DNA of 64,000 nt from Betaproteobacteria bacterium Ga0077532 (GTDB taxonomy: Bacteria; Pseudomonadota; Gammaproteobacteria; Burkholderiales; Ga0077523): assembly GCA_001464895.1 (NCBI GenBank), contig LNEE01000034.1, forward strand, positions 1-64,000, written 5' to 3'. The notes under the pieces are model-generated. The model was not told the origin of the DNA. It ran no database searches and was given only the letters and a program-made list of their open reading frames with translations. The translations under genes and the position numbers were made by a program. Position 1 is the first letter of the stretch. Each line of letters begins with the position of its first letter. Of this stretch, positions 43,528 through 53,703 are shown one piece after another.

Positions 43528-43923
43528 ATGGCATGGGCACAGCGGCGAGTCCGGCAGTCCGGGCGTCGGGCTGCAGCCCGACCCACTTGGGAAACCGGCC
43601 CTCCGTGCGGATGGCGTCCATCGCGGGTGTTCGTAGGTCGAGCAGCGCTCGACGCGGCGATGGCATGGGCGCAGCGGCGAGTCCGGCAGTCCGGGCGTCG
43701 GGCTGCAGCCCGACCCACTTGGGAAACCGGCCCTCCGTGCGGATGGCGTCCATCGCAGGTGTTCGTGGGTCGAGCAGCGCTCGACGCGGCGATGGCATGG
43801 GCACAGCGGCGAGTCCGGCAGTCCGGGCGGCGGGCTGCAGCCCGACACACGGGGGAAACTGGCCCTCCGTGCGGATGGCGTCCATCGCGGGTGTGCGTTG
43901 GTCGAGCAGCGCTCGACGCGGGG
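43528..43923. repeat. Three tandem 132-bp repeats with REPIN-like cores
   Basis: Units start at 43528, 43660 and 43792, exactly 132 bp apart and almost identical. Each includes GCATGGGC-CAGCGGCGAGTC, then GTCGGGCTGCAGCCCGACCC and GGTCGAGCAGCGCTCGACGC. The core is homologous to the 130-bp units at 31739-32326 and to the single elements at 19274 and 23342. The array lies between divergently placed regB (promoter side) and the HiPIP gene end. Open frames through it are artefacts. Confidence 0.9.
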
Positions 43924-43960
43924 GTGAACTCCGGGCAACACACCCAGACCTGCCCAGAAA

Positions 43961-43988
43961 CGAAAAGGGCCTGCGATCACGCAGGCCC
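43961..43988 (-). terminator. Rho-independent terminator for the HiPIP gene
   Basis: GGGCCTGCG (43967-43975) and CGCAGGCCC (43980-43988) form a perfect 9-bp stem with the loop ATCA. On the minus strand it is followed by TTTTCGTTTC. It lies 52 bp after the HiPIP stop codon. Confidence 0.75.
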
Positions 43989-44040
43989 TGCAGTCGTACT
44001 TCCGATGGCCTGCGGCCCCTCGAGGGCGTGCTGACCTGCG

Positions 44041-44379
44041 TCAGGCCTTCTTGGCCCAGGCGCTGCACCAGCCCTTGCCGTTCACCTGCTTTCCCTGGAA
44101 GAGCGGACAGGCGCCCCACGGATCGGTCGCCTTGCCAGCATAGAACTGGCAGTTCGAACAAGCCTGGGTGGCTGCGTGCTTCGGGAACTTGGCCTTGTCG
44201 ACTTTGGTGGTGTCGTGCCGGTAGCCGAGGCCGACCGCCTGCGCGTCCTTCTCGTCGAGTCTTGCCGCGGCCTGTGCGGATGCGCGACGCGAGGTCAGCG
44301 CGGCCGCCGTGGTGACGGCCAGCGCCGAACCCACGCGCAGAAAATGCCTGCGGTCGATACCGGCAACTTTCGTGTTCAT
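44041..44379 (-). CDS. hip: High-potential iron-sulfur protein (HiPIP)
   Basis: The 112-residue precursor has a twin-arginine signal (DRRHFLRVGSALAVTTAAAL). The mature protein of about 75 residues has the four HiPIP cysteines in ACSNCQFYAG, GACPLFQ and GWCSAWAKKA, which bind a [4Fe-4S] cluster working at the 3+/2+ couple. HiPIPs are periplasmic electron carriers between cytochrome bc1 and oxidases or photosynthetic reaction centres. GGAG lies 7 nt before the ATG and a terminator follows, so it is a single-gene unit. Confidence 0.95.
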   Translation of the reverse strand: MNTKVAGIDRRHFLRVGSALAVTTAAALTSRRASAQAAARLDEKDAQAVGLGYRHDTTKVDKAKFPKHAATQACSNCQFYAGKATDPWGACPLFQGKQVNGKGWCSAWAKKA

Positions 44380-44527
44380 GATGGGCTCCTGGATGGGTAA
44401 GGTCGCGCGGGAGAGCATGCAATGCGCCCGCAAGAGACCCGCTCGCTTCGGTCGGGTTCCATGCAGGTCCGGATTCACCGCATGGGGTTCGACAGATCCG
44501 CGTGTCCAGGATGGGCTGCGCGGTTGC

Positions 44528-44950
44528 TCAGGCCGTCGCGAACTCCATCTGCGTCGCCATGTCCGCGAGGAGCGCCACGGCCTGATCCAGCGACATCGAT
44601 TCCGGATCGAACCTGTCGTGGGGCAGACCGCTTCGGGCGAGTGAGCCATCCAGCCCGTAGGCATAGAAACCCATCGCCCAGGTGCTGAACCGCCGATGCG
44701 GGATGGGGCGATAGCCCAGCAGCATCACTCGGGTGTGGCGGGGGTCGCGCAGGATCCTCGCGTAGAGTCGATTGACGGCGTCGGGCGGTCCCTCGATGGC
44801 CTGCAGGAAACTCTCCGACCCGAACGTGAGCATCCCCGTCAGACCTTCGCGTGTGTTGTGGCTACGGGCGCCATCGAGAAGATGCACGATGTCGGTCATC
44901 GACATCGGCGCCGTCATCCGGCTGGTGTAGATCAGTTCGACAAGCTTCAC
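44528..44950 (-). CDS. BLUF-domain blue-light sensor
   Basis: The 140-residue protein is a stand-alone BLUF domain binding FAD. All diagnostic residues are present: Tyr8 (LVELIYTSR), Asn32 ([12 protein letters not shown]), Gln50 (SFLQAIEG), Trp91 and Met93 (FSTWAMGF). A C-terminal pair of helices ([19 protein letters not shown]) probably serves as output or dimer interface. The start codon is GTG and overlaps the cheB stop (GTGA at 44947-44950), so it is the last gene of the chemotaxis operon and translationally coupled to it. This makes a role in light-dependent taxis likely, though inferred. No effector domain is fused. Confidence 0.93.
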   Translation of the reverse strand: MKLVELIYTSRMTAPMSMTDIVHLLDGARSHNTREGLTGMLTFGSESFLQAIEGPPDAVNRLYARILRDPRHTRVMLLGYRPIPHRRFSTWAMGFYAYGLDGSLARSGLPHDRFDPESMSLDQAVALLADMATQMEFATA

Positions 44951-46056
44951 AGGCGCACCTCGCTACGTTGAATGGCAAGCTCCTGTCCGGCGAACCGGAG
45001 GATCTCGCGGGCGATCTCGTTGAGCGGAACGATGTGGTCCACCGCACCGAGCTTCACGGCTTCCTTCGGCATGCCATAGACCACGCACGTCGCTTCGTCC
45101 TGCGCGATGGTCCTCGCGCCGACGTCGTGCAGCTCCTTCATGCCACGGGCGCCGTCGTCGCCCATGCCGGTCATGATCACGCCCATGCAGTTGCGCCCCG
45201 CCTGCTGGGCAACCGAGCGGAACAGCACATCGACGGAGGGCCGATGCCGGTTCACCACCGGACCGTCGATCACGTTGGCCTGGTAGTACGCGCCGCTCCG
45301 CTGCACCAGCATGTGCTTGCCGCCGGGGGCGATGAGCGCACGGCCCGGCATGACGCGATCGCCGTGGACGGCCTCCTTCACGTCGATCTGACAGAGGCTG
45401 TCCAGACGCTGCGCGAACGAGGCGGTGAACTTCTCGGGCATGTGCTGCACGATGACGATCCCGGGGCAGACCCTCGGCAGCGCCATCAGCACTTCCTCCA
45501 GGGCTTGGGTGCCTCCCGTGGAGGTGCCGATCGCGATGAATCGCTCCGTCGTCCGCGCCATGGCCTGGGCGCCCGACGGCAGGACGGCGTCCGCCGAAAG
45601 TTTCGGCGCCGGCGCCGCCATCGGCGCGGGCCCTCGGCGGATGGCGTTCGCGTTGACCTTCGCTGCGGCCTTCACCGCGCCGATCAGTTCAGCGGCCGAT
45701 TCTGTGAGGAAATCCTTCAGCCCGATCTTCGGCTTGGTCACGAAGCTCACTGCGCCGGCCGACAGCGCCTGCATCGTCGTCTCGGCACCCTTCTCGGTGA
45801 GCGTCGAGCAGATGACGACCGGGGTGGGCTTCTCAGCCATGATCTTGCGCAGGAACGTGATGCCGTCCATCCGCGGCATCTCGACGTCGAGGACGATCAC
45901 GTCCGGCCAGGTGATCTTCATGCGCTCGATCGCGAGCAGCGGGTCGGCCACCGCCGCAATCACTTCGAGCCCCGGATCGCGCGCGAGCTGATCGGTGAGC
46001 ACCTTCCGCACGACGGCGGAATCATCGACCACCAGGACCTTCGTTTTCGTACCCAT
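44947..46056 (-). CDS. cheB: CheB chemotaxis methylesterase response regulator
   Basis: The 369-residue protein has a receiver ([15 protein letters not shown], phospho-acceptor Asp57 in [18 protein letters not shown]) joined by an Ala/Pro linker to the methylesterase domain. The catalytic triad is Ser179 ([14 protein letters not shown]), His205 ([10 protein letters not shown]) and Asp300 or 301 ([12 protein letters not shown]). It removes methyl groups and deamidates Gln in chemoreceptors. The gene follows cheD by 7 bp and is followed by the overlapping BLUF gene. Confidence 0.96.
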   Translation of the reverse strand: MGTKTKVLVVDDSAVVRKVLTDQLARDPGLEVIAAVADPLLAIERMKITWPDVIVLDVEMPRMDGITFLRKIMAEKPTPVVICSTLTEKGAETTMQALSAGAVSFVTKPKIGLKDFLTESAAELIGAVKAAAKVNANAIRRGPAPMAAPAPKLSADAVLPSGAQAMARTTERFIAIGTSTGGTQALEEVLMALPRVCPGIVIVQHMPEKFTASFAQRLDSLCQIDVKEAVHGDRVMPGRALIAPGGKHMLVQRSGAYYQANVIDGPVVNRHRPSVDVLFRSVAQQAGRNCMGVIMTGMGDDGARGMKELHDVGARTIAQDEATCVVYGMPKEAVKLGAVDHIVPLNEIAREILRFAGQELAIQRSEVRL

Positions 46057-46063
46057 GCGTTCC

Positions 46064-46579
46064 TCAGGTCTGCGAACGGCAACGGGCGGCGCCCGGCTGC
46101 AGTTCGAATCGGACGTTCACCTCGCCGGTGGCGAGATCGAAATCCACATGCCGGTGGCCCTCGCCGCCGGTGTCCTCCCGGTGCAGCGTGAACCGGTAGT
46201 GCGCCAGCAGGGCCCGGCCGGCGGCCACGTTGCGCTCTCCGACCTCGGGGATCGATGCACGGTGCAGGAGCGGGAACATGTGTCCGCCCCCCACCAGCGT
46301 CGTGCGGTACTCGGCAGGGCGGCTGCCCGCCCGCGTCACGGCGTCGAACAGTTTCGCCATCGCGGCATCGGCGTAGGCGCCCGGCTTGCCGTCGGTCCGC
46401 GGTCGCCCCGTGGGCAGCAGGTAGTGGCACATGCCTCCGATGCGCCGCTTCGGGTTCCAGAGCACGATCGACACGCAGCTTCCCAGCAGGGTCGCCACTT
46501 TCGCGGGGGCGCCGCCGAAGAAGAGATCGCCCGGCATCAGGAAGACGTCCTGGCTGGACAGTTCCCGTGCTGCGCTCAT
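46064..46579 (-). CDS. cheD: CheD chemoreceptor glutamine deamidase
   Basis: The 171-residue protein has the CheD signature: [25 protein letters not shown] with the catalytic Cys and His, and later [13 protein letters not shown] and [12 protein letters not shown]. CheD converts receptor Gln to Glu and can bind CheC or CheY-type partners; no CheC is present. It overlaps cheR by 4 bp (ATGA at 46576-46579). Confidence 0.95.
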   Translation of the reverse strand: MSAARELSSQDVFLMPGDLFFGGAPAKVATLLGSCVSIVLWNPKRRIGGMCHYLLPTGRPRTDGKPGAYADAAMAKLFDAVTRAGSRPAEYRTTLVGGGHMFPLLHRASIPEVGERNVAAGRALLAHYRFTLHREDTGGEGHRHVDFDLATGEVNVRFELQPGAARCRSQT

Positions 46580-47406
46580 CCCGCGTCGGACCGGGTCCGT
46601 GCGTAGATCGTCGGAATCTCGGCGTGCAACGCAGAGGTGATCCCGTTCAGACTCTCCGAATGGCCGATCACCAGCCTTCCATCGGGGACGAGACACTGCG
46701 CGAGGCGCTCCACGAGCGACTTCTTCGTCACGGCATCGAAGTAGATCATCACGTTGCGCAGGAAGATCACGTCGAAGGGCGCGGCCTGGGGGAAGGGACG
46801 CTGCAGGTTGACCTGTCGGAACTGGATCCGCGCCCGAAGCGTTTTCGAGATGAGGAACTGGTTCGCGTACGGTCCGGTGCCGCGCAGGCAGTAGCGTTCG
46901 AGAAAGGTCTTCGGGATGTGCTCCGCCCGCTCCATCGGGTACAGCCCGGCCCGTGCCGATTCCAGCACCCGCGTCGAGATGTCCGAGGCGTGGATCTCCC
47001 AGGGGCGGTCCCCCAGCGCGTCGGCCGCCACCATCGCGATGGTGTACGGCTCCTCTCCGCTCGAACACGCGGCACTCCAGATGCGAAAGGCCCGACCCGG
47101 CGGCGCAGCCTTCATCCGATTGCGGAGCCAGTCGAAATGCTTCGGCTCGCGGAAGAAGTACGTCTCGTTTGTGGTGAGCAGATCGATCGCGGTCTGCAGC
47201 TCCCCGGGATCGCGCCCGCCGTCGATGCGCTGCAGGTACGCCCCGTAGCTGTCCAGCCCGAGCTTAGTGAGCCGCTTGCCGAGCCGGCCGCACACCATCG
47301 GCTTCTTCTGCTCCGACAGCGTGATGCCGGCTTCGCGGTAGAGCATGGCGCGCAGCGCCTCGAACTCCGAGTCCTTGATCGCCGTGCCGAGAACCAGGGT
47401 GCTCAC
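46576..47406 (-). CDS. cheR: CheR chemotaxis methyltransferase
   Basis: The 276-residue protein has the N-terminal helical domain (FEALRAMLYREAGITLSEQK, LLTTNETYFFREPKHFDWL) and the SAM-binding domain (RIWSAACSSGEEPYTIAM, IHASDISTRVLESARAGLYP, VIFLRNVMIYFD). It methylates Glu residues in the receptors encoded in the operon. The beta-subdomain that docks receptor pentapeptides is present; the large receptor ends in FFKQF, which fits a relaxed x-[WF]-x-x-F docking tail. The start codon is GTG. Confidence 0.96.
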   Translation of the reverse strand: MSTLVLGTAIKDSEFEALRAMLYREAGITLSEQKKPMVCGRLGKRLTKLGLDSYGAYLQRIDGGRDPGELQTAIDLLTTNETYFFREPKHFDWLRNRMKAAPPGRAFRIWSAACSSGEEPYTIAMVAADALGDRPWEIHASDISTRVLESARAGLYPMERAEHIPKTFLERYCLRGTGPYANQFLISKTLRARIQFRQVNLQRPFPQAAPFDVIFLRNVMIYFDAVTKKSLVERLAQCLVPDGRLVIGHSESLNGITSALHAEIPTIYARTRSDAG

Positions 47407-47412
47407 GGCGAC

Positions 47413-47952
47413 TCAATGAACGGATGGAATCGACGCGGCATCCGTGGCGGCCACCACCGACGCCATTTCGTCCACGGCGAGGACCCGGGCGAGGTCCAGC
47501 AGGATCACGAAGTTGCCCGCCACCTTGCCCATGCCCGCCACGAAGTCCGGACGGATCTGCGTGCCGAAGGAGGGCGCGGGTTCGATGTCCGCATCGGCGA
47601 TGTCGAGCACTTCGTGCACGGCATCGACGAGCACGCCGACGACCTGTGACTCGCCATCCGCCTCGATCTCGACGATCACGATGCAGGTGCGCCGGCCGAT
47701 CGGCGTGGGGCCGGCGCCGAAACGTGCGCGCAGATCCACGACCGGCACCACCGACCCTCGCAGATTGATCACACCGCGGATGAACGACGGCATCATCGGT
47801 ACCGCCGTGAGCGCGCCGTACTCGATGATCTCCTTGATGCGCAGGATGCCGACGGCGTACATCTCGCCGCCGAGCTGGAACGTGAGGAACTGTCGGGCGA
47901 CGGCCGAGGCCGTCGCCGCGGCACCGTGGGTGCCTTCGGCTGTGCGGGTCAT
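47413..47952 (-). CDS. cheW: CheW coupling protein
   Basis: The 179-residue protein is a single CheW SH3-like domain: FLTFQLGGEMYAVGILRIKEII, VPMMPSFIRGVINLRGSVVPVVDLRARFG, VVGVLVDAVHEVLDI and FVAGMGKVAGNFVILLDLARVL. It links the receptors to CheA. AGGAG lies 8 nt before the ATG. The gene is 10 bp after the large receptor and 6 bp before cheR. Confidence 0.96.
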   Translation of the reverse strand: MTRTAEGTHGAAATASAVARQFLTFQLGGEMYAVGILRIKEIIEYGALTAVPMMPSFIRGVINLRGSVVPVVDLRARFGAGPTPIGRRTCIVIVEIEADGESQVVGVLVDAVHEVLDIADADIEPAPSFGTQIRPDFVAGMGKVAGNFVILLDLARVLAVDEMASVVAATDAASIPSVH

Positions 47953-47962
47953 CGCGCGACTC

Positions 47963-50785
47963 CTAGAACTGCTTGAAGAAGGACTCATCCACGCCGCCGT
48001 CGGTCCCGGTGCGACGCAGGTTGCTGGCCGGCTTCGGGCTGCGGTTCCGCCCGCCATCCGGTGCCGCCACGCGCTGCAGCTCCACGGCGTTCTGCCCCGC
48101 GGCGACCTGGAAGAAGGCCATCAGCTGCTGGAGCTGCTCGGCCTGCCCGCTCATCTCCTCGGCAGTCGCCGCCAGCTGTTCGGAGGCGGACGCGTTCTGC
48201 TGCGTGGCCTGGTTCAGCTGGTTCATCGCGCTGTTGATCTGCGACACGCCCGTGGACTGTTCCTCGGACGCGGCGGTGATCTCCTGCACGAGGTCGGAGG
48301 TCTTGCGGATGCTGGGCACCATCTCCTCCAGCAACTTGCCCGCGCGCTCCGCCATGTCGACGCTGCTGCCGGCGAGCGTTCCGATCTCCTGGGCCGCCAC
48401 CTGGCTGCGCTCCGCGAGCTTGCGCACTTCGGCCGCCACCACGGCGAATCCCTTGCCGTGCTCGCCTGCACGGGCCGCCTCGATCGCGGCGTTGAGCGCG
48501 AGCAGGTTAGTCTGGTAGGCGATGTCGTCGATGATGCCGATCTTGCCGGCGATCTGCTTCATCGCAACCACCGTCTGCATCACCGCCTCACCGCCTTCGG
48601 AAGCCTCGCTGGCGGCCTTCGTCGCCATGCCGTCCGTGACCTTGGCGTTCTCGGAGTTCTGCGTGATCGAGGCCGACATCTCCTCCACCGACGCGCTCGT
48701 CTCCTCGACGCTCGCGGCCTGTTCGCTGGCGCCTTGCGACAACGATTGCGCCGTGGCGCTCACCTGCTCTGCGGCGCCCGTCAGGGAATCCGCCGACACG
48801 CGCACTTCCGAGATCACCTGGCCGAGCCGTTCGGAGGTCGCGTTGCAGTCCTCCTTCAGCTGGCCGAACGTACCCTGGTAGTCGCGCGTGATGCGCTGCG
48901 TGAGGTCACCCTGCGCCAGCGCGCTCAGCACGCGGGCCACCTCGTTCAGGCCCGTGTCGCTCGTCTCGAGCAGCGTGTTGAGGCGTTCCGCCAGCCCCTT
49001 GAAGAAAGCGTCCTTGTTCTCGACGGAGACGCGGCGGGTGAAGTCGCCATGGGCTGCAGCATCCACGATCGCGTTGATCTCGCGTTCGACGGCAACCTCG
49101 ACCGTACGATCCCGCCACTCGACCACGGAACCGAGCCGCTTGCCGGTCTTGTCGATAATCGGATTCGCGATGAGCAGGAAGGTCCGGCCGCCGACCTCGA
49201 TCTGGGCCCGGTGCGTCGTGCGCAGCTGGCCGAGCAAGTTGCGCTGATGCGCCGGATTCTTGTGGAACTGGTCGAAGTTGGTGCCGATGATGGCGCGCGC
49301 GTTGAACTGCGGCAGACCCTTGCGGATGTCCGACTCGGCGTTCGTCAACATCTCCTGGAGGGAGGTGTTCCAATAGCGGATGAAGCCGTCGTTGTCGGCG
49401 ATCATCACATTGGTGGTCACCTGGTCGAGGGCGTTGCGCGTCGTGTTCGCTTCGTTCTCGAGGGCGATCTCCTTCGTGCGGTCCTTCCACTCCACCACGG
49501 TGCCGAAGCGCTCGCCCTCGCCGTTGATGATGGGGGTCGCCACCAGCTGGAAGGTGCGGCCACCCACCACGATCTGCGCGCGGTGCGTGCTCCGCAGTCC
49601 GCCGAGCAGGTTGCGCTGATGTGCGGGGTTCTTGTGGAACTGATCGAAGTTCATGCCGATGACGGTCTTCACGTCGAACTGCGGCAGATCCTTCCGGATG
49701 TCGGCCTGCGCTTCGGTCATCATCTCCTGCAACGACGTGTTCCAGTAGGTGATCCGGCCGTCGTTGTCGGCGATCATCACGTTGGTGGTCGCGTTGTGGA
49801 GCGCATCCTTCACTTGCATGCTGGCCACTGCGGCCTCCGCGGCGGCGCTGAGCGCCTCCCGGGTCCTGTCCATGGCAACCGTGATCTGCGCCTTGAGACC
49901 CGGCAGCCGGGTCATCGGCTGGCTGAAGTCGCCCGCCGCATACGCGGTGATCAGCTTCACGACCTCCATCTTCACGTCGATGTGGTTCTGCACGTGCTGG
50001 TTGGTCACTTCGGCCACCTGCCCGAAGATCCCCGGCAGGGTCGCCGTCGGGATGCGCTGGTCGATGGCGCCGTCCGCGAGATGGGCGCGGGCGACTTCCA
50101 CGTGCGCTGCGTGCAGCGCCTTGATGTTGTCGCGGATCCGTGCGAGTGCGATGAGCGCCTCGTCGGTGCCGGCGTCGATCGCGATGTCCACGTTGCCATT
50201 GGCGAGGGAGTTCGCGGTATCCGCGACAGCACGCTGACGACCTCCGCCTGCCAGGGTGGCCATCACGCCGCCGGCGATGGCAACGGCGACTCCGGCGACG
50301 GCGAGCAGGATCAACCAGAGGCGCGCGGTGCCGGCCGCAGCGGCGGTGTCGGCCCTCGCCTCGTCGGCGCTGCGCTTCAGCGTGGTCGCGGCTTCGAGCG
50401 ACGTTGCCATCAGCGTGGCGTGCGCGCTGCCGAAGGCCGCCGTCTTGCCCGCGGCCTGCGCTTCCTGGGCGGCCGTGGCGGCCTGCGCTTCCGCAGACTG
50501 CCAACGGGCGGCGTTGCCGCTGTCGCTGGCCGCCAGTTGGGCGACCGCTTCGGTTGCGCGCGCCGACGCGTTCTCGATGGCTTCACGACTGCCGCCGCGC
50601 ACGGCAGCGGCCCGTTCGATCGCTGCTTCGCGCCATTGTCGCAAGGCGTCGGCGGTGACGATGCGGCTGGCGGACGTGGCGGCTGCCCCGGTCCCCACCG
50701 TGTCCAGGCTGTTCGTGCCGATCGCGGCAGTGGCGATGAGCAGTGCCGCCGTGATGCCGAATCCGATACCGGTTCTGTTAGCCAT
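47963..50785 (-). CDS. Methyl-accepting chemotaxis protein with two near-identical PAS domains
   Basis: The 940-residue receptor has an N-terminal TM ([17 protein letters not shown]), a periplasmic helical segment to about 155, a second TM ([18 protein letters not shown]) and HAMP-like helices. Two tandem PAS domains follow at about 328-437 and 452-561, sharing [35 protein letters not shown] and G-VVEW-DRT. A HAMP-like linker ([17 protein letters not shown]) and the signalling hairpin come last ([20 protein letters not shown]). The C-terminus FFKQF may tether CheR. The conserved His in the PAS block is a possible ligand site, but the cofactor is unknown. The gene is 2 bp after cheA. Confidence 0.93.
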   Translation of the reverse strand: MANRTGIGFGITAALLIATAAIGTNSLDTVGTGAAATSASRIVTADALRQWREAAIERAAAVRGGSREAIENASARATEAVAQLAASDSGNAARWQSAEAQAATAAQEAQAAGKTAAFGSAHATLMATSLEAATTLKRSADEARADTAAAAGTARLWLILLAVAGVAVAIAGGVMATLAGGGRQRAVADTANSLANGNVDIAIDAGTDEALIALARIRDNIKALHAAHVEVARAHLADGAIDQRIPTATLPGIFGQVAEVTNQHVQNHIDVKMEVVKLITAYAAGDFSQPMTRLPGLKAQITVAMDRTREALSAAAEAAVASMQVKDALHNATTNVMIADNDGRITYWNTSLQEMMTEAQADIRKDLPQFDVKTVIGMNFDQFHKNPAHQRNLLGGLRSTHRAQIVVGGRTFQLVATPIINGEGERFGTVVEWKDRTKEIALENEANTTRNALDQVTTNVMIADNDGFIRYWNTSLQEMLTNAESDIRKGLPQFNARAIIGTNFDQFHKNPAHQRNLLGQLRTTHRAQIEVGGRTFLLIANPIIDKTGKRLGSVVEWRDRTVEVAVEREINAIVDAAAHGDFTRRVSVENKDAFFKGLAERLNTLLETSDTGLNEVARVLSALAQGDLTQRITRDYQGTFGQLKEDCNATSERLGQVISEVRVSADSLTGAAEQVSATAQSLSQGASEQAASVEETSASVEEMSASITQNSENAKVTDGMATKAASEASEGGEAVMQTVVAMKQIAGKIGIIDDIAYQTNLLALNAAIEAARAGEHGKGFAVVAAEVRKLAERSQVAAQEIGTLAGSSVDMAERAGKLLEEMVPSIRKTSDLVQEITAASEEQSTGVSQINSAMNQLNQATQQNASASEQLAATAEEMSGQAEQLQQLMAFFQVAAGQNAVELQRVAAPDGGRNRSPKPASNLRRTGTDGGVDESFFKQF

Positions 50786-50787
50786 GT

Positions 50788-52974
50788 TCAATTCTCCGTG
50801 CTGGATGTGGCGGCTGGCCCGAAGGTCGACTCGGCGGTGTCTTCCCGCCTCGTCGTCCCATCCTGCCTTGCCGCATTTCTGGTGGCGCTGTCGATCAGCG
50901 CCTGTACGTCGAGAATGAGTGCCACTTCCCCGGTGCCGAGGATCGTGGAACCGCCGATACCCTGAAGATTCCTGAACAACTTGCCGAGCGGCTTGATGAC
51001 CGTCTGGAACTCGCCCAGCAGCCGGTCGACCACGAGGCCGGCGTAGGTGGCGCCGTTGCGCACCACCACGACGTTGTGATGCACTGGAGGCGGTGCGTCG
51101 ATGCCGAAGACATCGCGCAGGCGCAGGAACGGCAGCACCTCGCCTCGCAGGTTGAGATAGCTCGCGCCGTTCGGCGTGCTCTCCGGCAGTTCGATGCACT
51201 CGACGACCATGTCGAGCGGCACCACGTAGGAGGCCGGTCCGACCGATACCAGGAAGCCGTCGATGATCGCGAGCGTGAGCGGCAACCGGATGGAGACGAC
51301 CGTGCCTTCGCCGGGGCGGCTCGACAGCTTCACGGTGCCGCGCAGCGCCTCGATGTTGCGGCGGACGACGTCCATGCCCACACCGCGACCGGAGAGGCTC
51401 GTGACCTTCTCGGCCGTCGAGAAGCCGGCCGTGAAGATGAGATCGAAGACCTCCTCGTCCGGCAGCTCCGTGTTTGCGGGCACGAGCCCGCGCTCCCAGG
51501 CCTTCTGCAGGATGCGGTCGCGATCGAGTCCGCGGCCATCGTCGATCACCTCGATCACGATGCTGCCGGAGTCGTGGAATGCGTTCAGACGCATCAGGCC
51601 GCCGGGCGCCTTGCCCTTCGCGACACGCACGTCCGGCATCTCGATGCCGTGGTCCATCGCGTTGCGGACGAGGTGCATGAGCGGGTCGGCGATCTTCTCG
51701 ACGACCGACTTGTCCAGCTCGGTGTCGGCGCCGGAAATCTCGAGATCGATCTCCTTGCCGAGTTCACGGCTCACGTCGCGCACGACACGCCGGAACCGGT
51801 TGAACGTCTCGCCGATCTGCACCATCCGCATCTGGAGCGCGCCGTTGCGGATCTCCTCGACGAGATCGGTGATCACCTGCGTCGATTCGAGCAGGCGCGG
51901 ATCGCCAGCCCGGCGGGCGAGAAGATTGGCACCGGCGCCCGCGATCACGAGTTCGCCGACCAGCGTGATGAGGCTGTCGAGCTTGTCGGCCTGCACGCGG
52001 ATGAACCGGCTCTCTTCGGTGCGTTGATCCCGCTGGCGGGTGACCGCCACCTGCAGCACCTGATCGGGGACCGAGTTCTGGGCAACGAGAAGCTCGCCGA
52101 TGGGGAGTGGTACCCCTTGACTGTCCTGCTGTGTCGCGAGTGCGCGGCTCAGCTCGTCCTGGGTCACCGCGCCGCAGTTCACGAGCATCTCGCCGATGCG
52201 CTTGCCATGGGCGGGCATGCCCTGAAGCACGCCGATCCAGCGTTCGACCTCGGCGTCGGGCGCGGTGATGCGAAGCTCGCAGTCGTCCTTCACGAAGTCG
52301 AACACTGCGGTGAGGTCGGCCTTCGTGCACTGAGCTTCGAGCAGGATGTCGAATCCGAGATGGCAGATCTCGGGGTCGAAAGTCTCCGCGGCGGGCATCG
52401 AGTCGATGCGCGTGGTCACGCCGATGACATCGCCCTTGGTGCCGAGGTAGCGGATGAACGACAGCGGGTCCATGCCGTCCCGGAAGATGCTCGGACCGAA
52501 GTCGACTGCGATGTGCCAGGGGCGTTCGGGCGCCGACGCCTTTGGTGCCGATGGCGTGGATGCCGCGAGGGCGCCGGCGCCGGCGGAAGGGCACCAGGCG
52601 AGGAGACGCGATTTCAGTGCCGCACCGGCGGCATTGGTCTCCGATTGTTCGATTCCGTCGGCGGTTTCGGTGAGCAGGTGGCCGATGTGGTCACCGCTCT
52701 CCAGCAGGAGAGCTGCCAGATCCCCGTTCAGCGCGATCTCACCGGCACGGAGCCGGTCGAGCACTGTCTCCACCTCGTGGGTGAAGCCGCCGATGCGATC
52801 GAAGCCGAAGAGGCCGGCCGAGCCCTTGATGGTGTGGGCGGCGCGGAAGAGGCCGTTCAGAGTCTCGTCGTCGTGCGTGTTCGATTCGAGGGCGAGGAGG
52901 GCATCCTCGATCTGCCGCAGCATGTCGCGGCTCTCTTCGAAGAACGTCTGCTGTGCCTGTTCGTACTCGTTCAT
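50788..52974 (-). CDS. cheA: CheA chemotaxis histidine kinase
   Basis: The 728-residue kinase has an N-terminal HPt domain with His47 ([17 protein letters not shown]), a long P2/linker region (residues about 130-330) with a CheY-binding-like fold, a dimerisation domain, and the ATPase core ([44 protein letters not shown]). The CheW-like P5 domain comes last ([21 protein letters not shown]). It is a single complete CheA, with its start overlapping the STAS gene stop (ATGA). Confidence 0.97.
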   Translation of the reverse strand: MNEYEQAQQTFFEESRDMLRQIEDALLALESNTHDDETLNGLFRAAHTIKGSAGLFGFDRIGGFTHEVETVLDRLRAGEIALNGDLAALLLESGDHIGHLLTETADGIEQSETNAAGAALKSRLLAWCPSAGAGALAASTPSAPKASAPERPWHIAVDFGPSIFRDGMDPLSFIRYLGTKGDVIGVTTRIDSMPAAETFDPEICHLGFDILLEAQCTKADLTAVFDFVKDDCELRITAPDAEVERWIGVLQGMPAHGKRIGEMLVNCGAVTQDELSRALATQQDSQGVPLPIGELLVAQNSVPDQVLQVAVTRQRDQRTEESRFIRVQADKLDSLITLVGELVIAGAGANLLARRAGDPRLLESTQVITDLVEEIRNGALQMRMVQIGETFNRFRRVVRDVSRELGKEIDLEISGADTELDKSVVEKIADPLMHLVRNAMDHGIEMPDVRVAKGKAPGGLMRLNAFHDSGSIVIEVIDDGRGLDRDRILQKAWERGLVPANTELPDEEVFDLIFTAGFSTAEKVTSLSGRGVGMDVVRRNIEALRGTVKLSSRPGEGTVVSIRLPLTLAIIDGFLVSVGPASYVVPLDMVVECIELPESTPNGASYLNLRGEVLPFLRLRDVFGIDAPPPVHHNVVVVRNGATYAGLVVDRLLGEFQTVIKPLGKLFRNLQGIGGSTILGTGEVALILDVQALIDSATRNAARQDGTTRREDTAESTFGPAATSSTEN

Positions 52975-53255
52975 GGGACCGCCTCCTCCAGCGCGTCGGT
53001 GGAGAGACCCGCGACGTGCAGGACTTCCTCGACGGCCGGACTCGCGCTGCCGATGCGGAGCCGCTTGCCGCGGTTCGCCGCCTCGCGGCGGGCGAAGAGC
53101 AGGAGCTGGAGTCCCGCGGCGTCGATCTCGGTGATGTTGCCCAGTGCCAGCACCGGTTCGTCGATGTCGATCACGTGGGCCAGGATCTGGGGTTTCAGTT
53201 CGGCGGCGCGGTAGATGCCGAACTCGCCGTCGATGGTGAGTGTGTTCTCGTCCAT
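52971..53255 (-). CDS. STAS-domain (anti-anti-sigma-like) protein
   Basis: The 94-residue protein has the STAS pattern: LTIDGEFGIYRAAELKPQIL, VLALGNITEIDAAGLQLLLFARREA and RLRIGSASPAVEEVLHVAGL. The Ser/Thr phospho-site normally before DxxGL is shifted: the residues are EIDAAGL, so phosphorylation is unlikely. STAS proteins occur in some non-enteric chemotaxis operons between cheY and cheA, where their role is not settled. It overlaps cheA by 4 bp. Confidence 0.9.
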   Translation of the reverse strand: MDENTLTIDGEFGIYRAAELKPQILAHVIDIDEPVLALGNITEIDAAGLQLLLFARREAANRGKRLRIGSASPAVEEVLHVAGLSTDALEEAVP

Positions 53256-53271
53256 GAGGAGGCTTCCCGGA

Positions 53272-53640
53272 TCAGGGCAGGACGAGTCGCGACACGGCGT
53301 CGAGAAGTTCCGGCGGTTTGAACGGTTTGACGATCCAGGCTTTCGCGCCGGCCGCCTTGCCTTCCATCATCTTGCCTTCCTGGTTCTCGGTCGTGAGCAT
53401 CACGACGGGCGTGAACTTGTAGTTCGGGTTCGCCTTGACCGCCTTCACGAACGAGATGCCGTCCATGTTGGGCATGTTCACGTCGCTCACGATCAAGTGG
53501 ATCTTGCGGCCGTCCAGCTTGGTGAGCGCGTCCTTGCCGTCCGAACCCTCGACGACGTCGTAGCCGGCGCCTTTCAGCGCGATGGCCACCACCTGTCGCA
53601 GGCTCGCAGAGTCGTCAACCACCATGATTGTCTTTGCCAC
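53272..53640 (-). CDS. cheY: CheY-type single-domain response regulator
   Basis: The 122-residue protein is a bare receiver: TIMVVDDSASLRQVVAIAL, phospho-acceptor Asp53 in LIVSDVNMPNMDG, PVVMLTTENQ and the Lys in WIVKPFKP. It carries CheA's signal to the flagellar motor or another output. The start is GTG at 53640, supported by GGAG 7 nt upstream; an in-frame ATG four codons earlier would overlap that site. No CheZ or CheC phosphatase is encoded in the operon. Confidence 0.94.
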   Translation of the reverse strand: MAKTIMVVDDSASLRQVVAIALKGAGYDVVEGSDGKDALTKLDGRKIHLIVSDVNMPNMDGISFVKAVKANPNYKFTPVVMLTTENQEGKMMEGKAAGAKAWIVKPFKPPELLDAVSRLVLP

Positions 53641-53703
53641 TGCTATCTCCAATCACTGCACATCGATGCGTCGCGCATTCGAACCGGCCGCGGCGCCCAT
53701 TTC

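Noticed and set aside
43528-43923. Long open reading frames on both strands through the repeats.
   Set aside because: They arise from a 132-bp (multiple of three) tandem repeat in GC-rich DNA and contain no known domain.
47444-50965. A plus-strand open frame of over 1100 codons opposite the large chemoreceptor.
   Set aside because: It mirrors the receptor gene, showing reversed repeats of its PAS units and no protein signature.
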